Shown piece after piece: positions 6,610 to 10,005 of a stretch of 10,005 nt of DNA. The notes under the pieces are model-generated. The model saw only the letters and a program-made list of their open reading frames with translations, was not told the DNA's origin and did not search any database. Positions within the stretch are counted from its first letter, which is position 1. Every line of letters begins with the position of its first letter. The stretch comes from Reyranella sp. (GTDB taxonomy: Bacteria; Pseudomonadota; Alphaproteobacteria; Reyranellales; Reyranellaceae). The position numbers were made by a program, and so were the translations under genes. The stretch is from the NCBI GenBank assembly GCA_016780605.1, contig JADHLS010000122.1, positions 1 to 10,005 of the forward strand, written 5' to 3'.

Positions 6610-7485
6610 TTGACCACGTTTAGTTTTCGCTGTTCTCGCGTCCAGATCGCGGTCCTTTCCGCCGCCGTCTGCGCCCTCCTGTTGCTGGGCCTGTGGATAA
6701 GGGTCGCCGCCGCCCAGCAGCAGCTGGCGCAGCAGCAGACGGATGCCGTGCTCGTCCCCCATCGGGCGACTTACGACATGAAGCTCAATGTCGCCCGGCC
6801 CAATAGCGGCATCATCGAGGTGAACGGCCGCATGGTCCTGGAGATGGTCGATTCCTGCGACGCCTGGGAGGTGAAGCAGCGCATCAAGCTCAAGTTCCTG
6901 CGCAACGACGGCGAGGAGTTCGACACCGATTCGAGCTTTACCAGCTACGAGACCAAGGACGGTCTCGGCCTCCGTTTCAGTGTTCGCAACATCCAGGACC
7001 AGGAGGTCGAGGAGGAGTTGCGCGGCCATGCCGACCTCGAGGGCCAGGGCGGCAAGGGCCGGGCGTCCTTCACCCTGCCTGAGGTCCGTAGCTTCGAGCT
7101 GCCGGCCGGCACGCTCTTTCCCACCACCCATCTCGCCCTGATCATCCAGCATGCCCGGGCTGGCGATAAGTCGGTCTCCTACAGCGTGTTCGACGGGGCG
7201 CGCCTGGATGGCGCGTTCACTGTGAACGCTGTCATCGGCAAGTCGCCGCGCAGTGCCGGCACGCCCATACGCGGTGATGTCGGCCTGCTGCGCGGCCAGC
7301 CCTCCTGGGGGGTGCGGCTCGCCTTCTTCGCCGCCGGCGACCAGGCTACCGCCAACCCCGAATACGAGCTGGCGCTCGACCTCCTGGGCAACGGGATTGC
7401 CCGCTCGATGCTGCTCGACTACGGCGACTTCGCAGTGGATGCTCGCCTTGTTCAACTTCAAGCCCTGCCGAGGCCGCGATGCTGA
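6610..7485 (+). CDS. EipB-like periplasmic protein (DUF1849), first of a tandem pair
   Basis: DUF1849 proteins, typified by Brucella EipB, are periplasmic beta-spiral proteins needed for cell-envelope integrity. This 291-aa product has an N-terminal hydrophobic helix (residues 11-30) ending in RVAAA-QQQ, a likely signal peptidase I site. PHRATYDMKL (residues 50-59) is the family opening motif, followed by GRMVLEMVDSCDAWEVKQ. EipB has a conserved disulfide between an early and a C-terminal Cys; here Cys83 and the very last residue, Cys291, fit that pair. The start is uncertain: TTG at 6610 is the only usual start codon after the in-frame stop at 6589-6591 that keeps the signal peptide, and no Shine-Dalgarno is seen. 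The next ATG (6778) would remove the export signal. The gene overlaps its downstream paralogue by 7 bp, so the two are co-transcribed and probably translationally coupled. Confidence 0.85.
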   Translation: MTTFSFRCSRVQIAVLSAAVCALLLLGLWIRVAAAQQQLAQQQTDAVLVPHRATYDMKLNVARPNSGIIEVNGRMVLEMVDSCDAWEVKQRIKLKFLRNDGEEFDTDSSFTSYETKDGLGLRFSVRNIQDQEVEEELRGHADLEGQGGKGRASFTLPEVRSFELPAGTLFPTTHLALIIQHARAGDKSVSYSVFDGARLDGAFTVNAVIGKSPRSAGTPIRGDVGLLRGQPSWGVRLAFFAAGDQATANPEYELALDLLGNGIARSMLLDYGDFAVDARLVQLQALPRPRC

Positions 7486-8294
7486 ATTTCCGTCTTTTTA
7501 CGCCCCTGTTGCTGCTGGCCGGCGCCGCGCCGCTCGCGCCGGCCATGGCGCAGGACTTCGCGCCGCATCGCGCCGTCTATTCGGTGTCCGCGCTGGAGAA
7601 CGGCAAGCCCGGCACGGGCTCGACCGGCACCTATGCCTACGAGATCAAGCTCACCTGTGACGGCTATGTCGTGAACCAGCGGCTGCGTCTCGAGGTGGCG
7701 GGCGCCCGCGGCGCCGTCGCGACCGAGCAGCAGTCGCAGATGACCGAAAGCCGCGACGGCAAGAAGCTGCGCTTCGAGCACCGCACCACGACCGGCGGGC
7801 GGCAGGCCAGCCTGGTGAAGGGCGAGGCGCTGATCGGGGACGACGGCAAGGGCGAGGCGCGGTTCACCGATCCCGAGGGCCAGACGGTGGCGCTGCCGCC
7901 CACTACGCTGTTTCCGGTCGCCATCGCGCGCGAGACGATCCGCCAGGCCAAGGCCGGCGAGCAGGGCTTCGACGCGCAGTTCTTCTTCGGCGAGAAGGTG
8001 AAGCCGCCGCAGTCGGTCAACGTCCTGATCGGCAAGCTGCCCAAGCGGCTGGCCGACGTGAAGATCCCCGAAGGCGGCGAGCAGCTGGCCGACGGCCGTC
8101 AGCGCATCTACTACCGCGCCGGCTTCTTCGACGCGCCCGACAAGGGGCAGGTCCAGGGCGAGCCCGCCTACGAGATGTCGAGCGTCACGCTCGACAACGG
8201 CATCGAGCTCTATGGCACCCACGAGGAGAGCGACGGCGGCATCGAGTACCGCATCACCCGCCTCGAGCCGCTGCCCAAGCCGGAGTGCAAGTGA
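7479..8294 (+). CDS. EipB-like periplasmic protein (DUF1849), second of a tandem pair
   Basis: The 271-aa product has a clear signal peptide (hydrophobic residues 5-20, cleavage after APAMA, about residue 24). The mature protein begins with APHRAVYSVSAL, the DUF1849 opening. LTCDGYVVNQRLRLEV aligns with SCDAWEVKQRIKLKF of the upstream gene. TESRDGKKLRFEH and LPPTTLFPVAIARETIRQAKAG also match their counterparts there. Cys60 and Cys270 (in PKPECK) correspond to the EipB disulfide pair. Outside these motifs the paralogues are well diverged, so the duplication is old. The ATG lies inside the upstream gene's last codons (ATGCTGA), with GAGG at 7470-7473 as ribosome-binding site. In Brucella, EipB acts in envelope stability together with a TPR protein; no such gene is in the window. 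A palindromic repeat follows 24 bp after the stop. Confidence 0.9.
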   Translation: MLNFRLFTPLLLLAGAAPLAPAMAQDFAPHRAVYSVSALENGKPGTGSTGTYAYEIKLTCDGYVVNQRLRLEVAGARGAVATEQQSQMTESRDGKKLRFEHRTTTGGRQASLVKGEALIGDDGKGEARFTDPEGQTVALPPTTLFPVAIARETIRQAKAGEQGFDAQFFFGEKVKPPQSVNVLIGKLPKRLADVKIPEGGEQLADGRQRIYYRAGFFDAPDKGQVQGEPAYEMSSVTLDNGIELYGTHEESDGGIEYRITRLEPLPKPECK

Positions 8295-8318
8295 GCGTCA
8301 CGCCGCTCATCGTCTTTG

Positions 8319-8425
8319 CCGGGAGCGCACCACTCTGTGGCGCTTCTTTGTCGGCCCCACAAGATACGAGCGCCTCGGAGTGGCGCGCTCCCAGCAATGA
8401 GCGGGCCCGAGGCCCGCGCTCCCAG
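8319..8425. repeat. Palindromic multi-hairpin element, copy C, between eipB-like gene and amn
   Basis: A 23-base arm at 8321-8343 pairs with 8370-8392 with three imperfect positions, one of them a G-T wobble. Within the arms are small hairpins of their own: gcacca-ctctg-tggcgc on the left and gcgcc-(7 nt)-ggcgc on the right. The boundary octamer gctcccag occurs at 8387-8394 and again at 8418-8425. Between the two copies lie caatgagc and a third hairpin, gcgggc-ccgag-gcccgc (8401-8417). The reverse complement, ctgggagc, opens the element at 9883. The last base of the element is the G of the amn GTG start codon. A terminator role for the EipB pair is possible. Confidence 0.8.
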
Positions 8426-9876
8426 TGACCCTGACGCCCGAGCAGGCGGTCGACCGCCTGGAGGAGCTGCATGCCGCCGCGAGCGGCGCCTTGCGCGATG
8501 CTCTGGCGCGCTTCACGCAATCGGGCGCGGTGCCGACCGCCGAGGAACGCAGCCGCTTCCGCTATCCCGAGCTTTGCATCGACTGGCAGCCGGCCGGCGC
8601 CATCCGCTTCACGCGCCGCGCCTGGGCCAAGTTCCAGGCGCCCGGTCGCTACACCACGACCGTCACGCAGCCGCGGTTCTTCCGCCAGTATCTGCTGGAG
8701 CAGCTGCGTCCGCTCACCGAGGAGTTCGGGGCCACCATCGAGGTCGGCATCAGCGACCAGGAGATCCCCTATCCCTTCGTCACCGAGGCGGGGGACGAGT
8801 TCATCCATGGCGACCTGTCGGTCGCCGAGCTGGCGCGCTATTTCCCGACGCCCGTGCTGGTCAATGTCGGCGACGAGATCGCCGACGGCACCTTCACGAT
8901 CGAGGGACGGAAGTCGCGGCCGCTTGCCTTGTTCGATGCGATGCGCGTCGACTATTCGCTGCGCCGGCTGATCCACTACACCGGCACCGACTGGCACACC
9001 ATCCAGCCTTGGATCCTGGCCACCAACTACCAGCGCTACGTCGACCATTTCGTGACCTGGGCGCTGGAACAGCTGGCCAAGACCGATGGCCCCTATACCC
9101 AGCTCGTGTTGCCGGGCGGCGCCGTCGTGCACCGCGGCGACGACACGACCGCGGCCGAGGCCGCCGTCATGGCGGCACCGTGGCATCGTTTCCAGATGCC
9201 GGCCTACAACCTGTTGCGCGGCGACGGCCGGGGCGGAGTTACGGTGATCAACATCGGCGTCGGTCCTTCCAACGCCAAGACCGCGACCGATCACCTGGCC
9301 GTGCTGCGCCCGCATTGCTGGCTGATGATCGGCCATTGCGGCGGGCTGCGGCAGTCGCAGACCATCGGCGACTACGTGCTGGCGCACGGCTACCTGCGGC
9401 GCGACCGCATCCTCGACGAGCTGGTGCCGCCGGAGGTGCCGGTGCCGGCGCTGGCCGAGGTGCAGGTGGCGCTGCAGCAGGCGGCCGAGCGGGTCACCGG
9501 AGAGAAGGGCGACTCGCTGAAGCGCCGGCTGCGCACCGGCACGGTCGTGAGCTACGACGATCGCAACTGGGAACTGCGCTGGAGCCAGGAGCGCCGGCGC
9601 ATCAACTTGAGCCGCGCCATCGCCGTCGACATGGAGAGCGCCACGCTGGCGACCCAGGGGTACCGGCTGCGCGTCCCCTACGGCACGCTGCTCTGCATCT
9701 CCGACAAGCCCTTGCATGGCGAGATCAAGCTGCCGGGTGCGGCGACGCGCTTCTACCAGCGCGCTGTCGGCGAGCATCTCCATATCGGCCTCGAGGCGCT
9801 CGACCTGCTGCGCAGCGAGCTCGCCTCGCTGCACTCGCGCAAGCTCCGCAGCTTCGACGAACCGCCGTTTCGCTAA
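8425..9876 (+). CDS. amn: AMP nucleosidase
   Basis: AMP nucleosidase hydrolyses AMP to adenine and ribose 5-phosphate, a route for controlling the adenylate pool and salvaging purines. The 483-aa product is nearly the same length as E. coli Amn (484). The N-terminal AMN-specific domain covers about residues 1-180 and includes the SYTTT-type motif (here GRYTTTVTQPRFFRQYL). The C-terminal nucleoside-phosphorylase-like domain has NIGVGPSNAKTATDHLAVLRP, LMIGHCGGLRQSQTIGDYVL, TGTVVSYDDRNWELR, AVDMESATLA and ISDKPLHGEIKLPG. Asp427 in the last motif corresponds to the catalytic acid. The ending HSRKLRSFDEPPFR is almost that of the E. coli enzyme. The start is GTG at 8425: an in-frame stop lies at 8398-8400 and the next Met is deep inside the domain. 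LTPEQAVDRL lines up with residues 8 onward of E. coli Amn, so a few N-terminal residues may have been lost. Translation signals lie inside the upstream repeat. Confidence 0.96.
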   Translation: MTLTPEQAVDRLEELHAAASGALRDALARFTQSGAVPTAEERSRFRYPELCIDWQPAGAIRFTRRAWAKFQAPGRYTTTVTQPRFFRQYLLEQLRPLTEEFGATIEVGISDQEIPYPFVTEAGDEFIHGDLSVAELARYFPTPVLVNVGDEIADGTFTIEGRKSRPLALFDAMRVDYSLRRLIHYTGTDWHTIQPWILATNYQRYVDHFVTWALEQLAKTDGPYTQLVLPGGAVVHRGDDTTAAEAAVMAAPWHRFQMPAYNLLRGDGRGGVTVINIGVGPSNAKTATDHLAVLRPHCWLMIGHCGGLRQSQTIGDYVLAHGYLRRDRILDELVPPEVPVPALAEVQVALQQAAERVTGEKGDSLKRRLRTGTVVSYDDRNWELRWSQERRRINLSRAIAVDMESATLATQGYRLRVPYGTLLCISDKPLHGEIKLPGAATRFYQRAVGEHLHIGLEALDLLRSELASLHSRKLRSFDEPPFR

Positions 9877-9882
9877 TCATTG

Positions 9883-10005
9883 CTGGGAGCGCGCCACTCC
9901 GTGGCGCATCTTCTCATGCTCTCCTGGACCGCGCGCTGCCAGCGCGCTCATGAGCGAGCCAGAGGCTCGCGGTCCGGAAGACCCTGAGCGCCACGGAGTG
10001 GCGCG
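9883..10005. repeat. Composite palindromic element after amn, open at window end
   Basis: The left arm begins ctgggagc (9883-9890) and contains the hairpin gcgcca-ctccg-tggcgc. Bases 9890-9907 are perfectly complementary to 9988-10005 over 18 bp, and the window ends inside the right arm, which should go on to a gctcccag boundary. The left arm is the same sequence type as copy C at 8321-8343, differing at three bases. It starts 6 bp after the amn stop codon. A second element of the copy A type sits between the arms. Confidence 0.8.
9920..9981. repeat. Two-hairpin palindromic element, copy B, nested in a larger element
   Basis: The outer arms tctcctggac (9920-9929) and gtccggaaga (9972-9981) pair with one mismatch and one G-T wobble. 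Inside are the hairpins gcgcgct-gcc-agcgcgc and gcgagcc-aga-ggctcgc, joined by a tcatga linker. The plan is that of copy A at 4517-4579: the right arms are identical over 10 bases and the linker region gcgcgctcatgagcg is identical. The second hairpin, however, has a different stem sequence that still pairs perfectly. Confidence 0.85.

Noticed and set aside
6466..7461. 331-codon open frame on the minus strand opposite the first EipB-like gene
   Set aside because: It mirrors the codon pattern of a supported DUF1849 gene, has no recognisable domain and overlaps the start of the dehydrogenase. Long antisense frames are expected at this GC content.
8254..9834. 526-codon minus-strand frame and 545-codon plus-strand frame overlapping amn
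   Set aside because: amn matches its family from end to end; the other frames give low-complexity Arg/Ala/Gly/His-rich translations typical of off-frame reading of GC-rich DNA.
8319..10005. CRISPR array or transposon ends
   Set aside because: The repeats are palindromic and unevenly spaced with no regular spacers, and there is no transposase gene or target-site duplication that I can identify.

Overview
The window is high-GC bacterial chromosome. The order ppx - rnd - aspS, the two DUF1849/EipB-type proteins, the alphaproteobacterial form of AspRS and the lack of strong Shine-Dalgarno sites all suggest an alphaproteobacterium, probably near Rhodospirillales/Hyphomicrobiales. I cannot name the genus from this sequence.

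Layout. Positions 1-1386 hold the 3' part of an exopolyphosphatase (Ppx/GppA) gene. It converges on ribonuclease D (rnd, minus strand, 1403-2572). rnd diverges from aspartyl-tRNA synthetase (aspS, 2705-4516). From 4517 to 4995 there is no intact gene: a two-hairpin palindromic repeat begins directly after the aspS stop codon, followed by a frameshifted C-terminal remnant of an RbsC-type sugar ABC-transporter permease, a small hairpin, and an AT-rich segment with a near-consensus sigma-70 promoter. That promoter points at a small predicted lipoprotein gene of unknown function (4996-5532). The lipoprotein gene overlaps tail-to-tail by 41 bp with a D-2-hydroxyacid dehydrogenase of the glyoxylate/hydroxypyruvate reductase type (minus strand, 5492-6469). 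Divergent from the dehydrogenase is a two-gene unit of tandem, overlapping EipB-like periplasmic proteins (6610-7485 and 7479-8294). AMP nucleosidase (amn, 8425-9876) follows. It is framed on both sides by palindromic repeats; the upstream one runs into its GTG start codon, and the downstream one continues past the window edge.

The genes are mostly housekeeping: polyphosphate turnover, 3' RNA trimming, Asp-tRNA charging, glyoxylate reduction, envelope maintenance and AMP salvage. I see no defence system, prophage, CRISPR array, tRNA or rRNA. The most unusual content lies between the genes. Three loci carry GC-rich elements that share one plan (outer inverted arms enclosing two or more short hairpins, with an ATGAGC linker) while the hairpin stem sequences differ. 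The elements sit at gene 3' ends, are nested in one case, and in one case appear to supply the start-codon context of the next gene.
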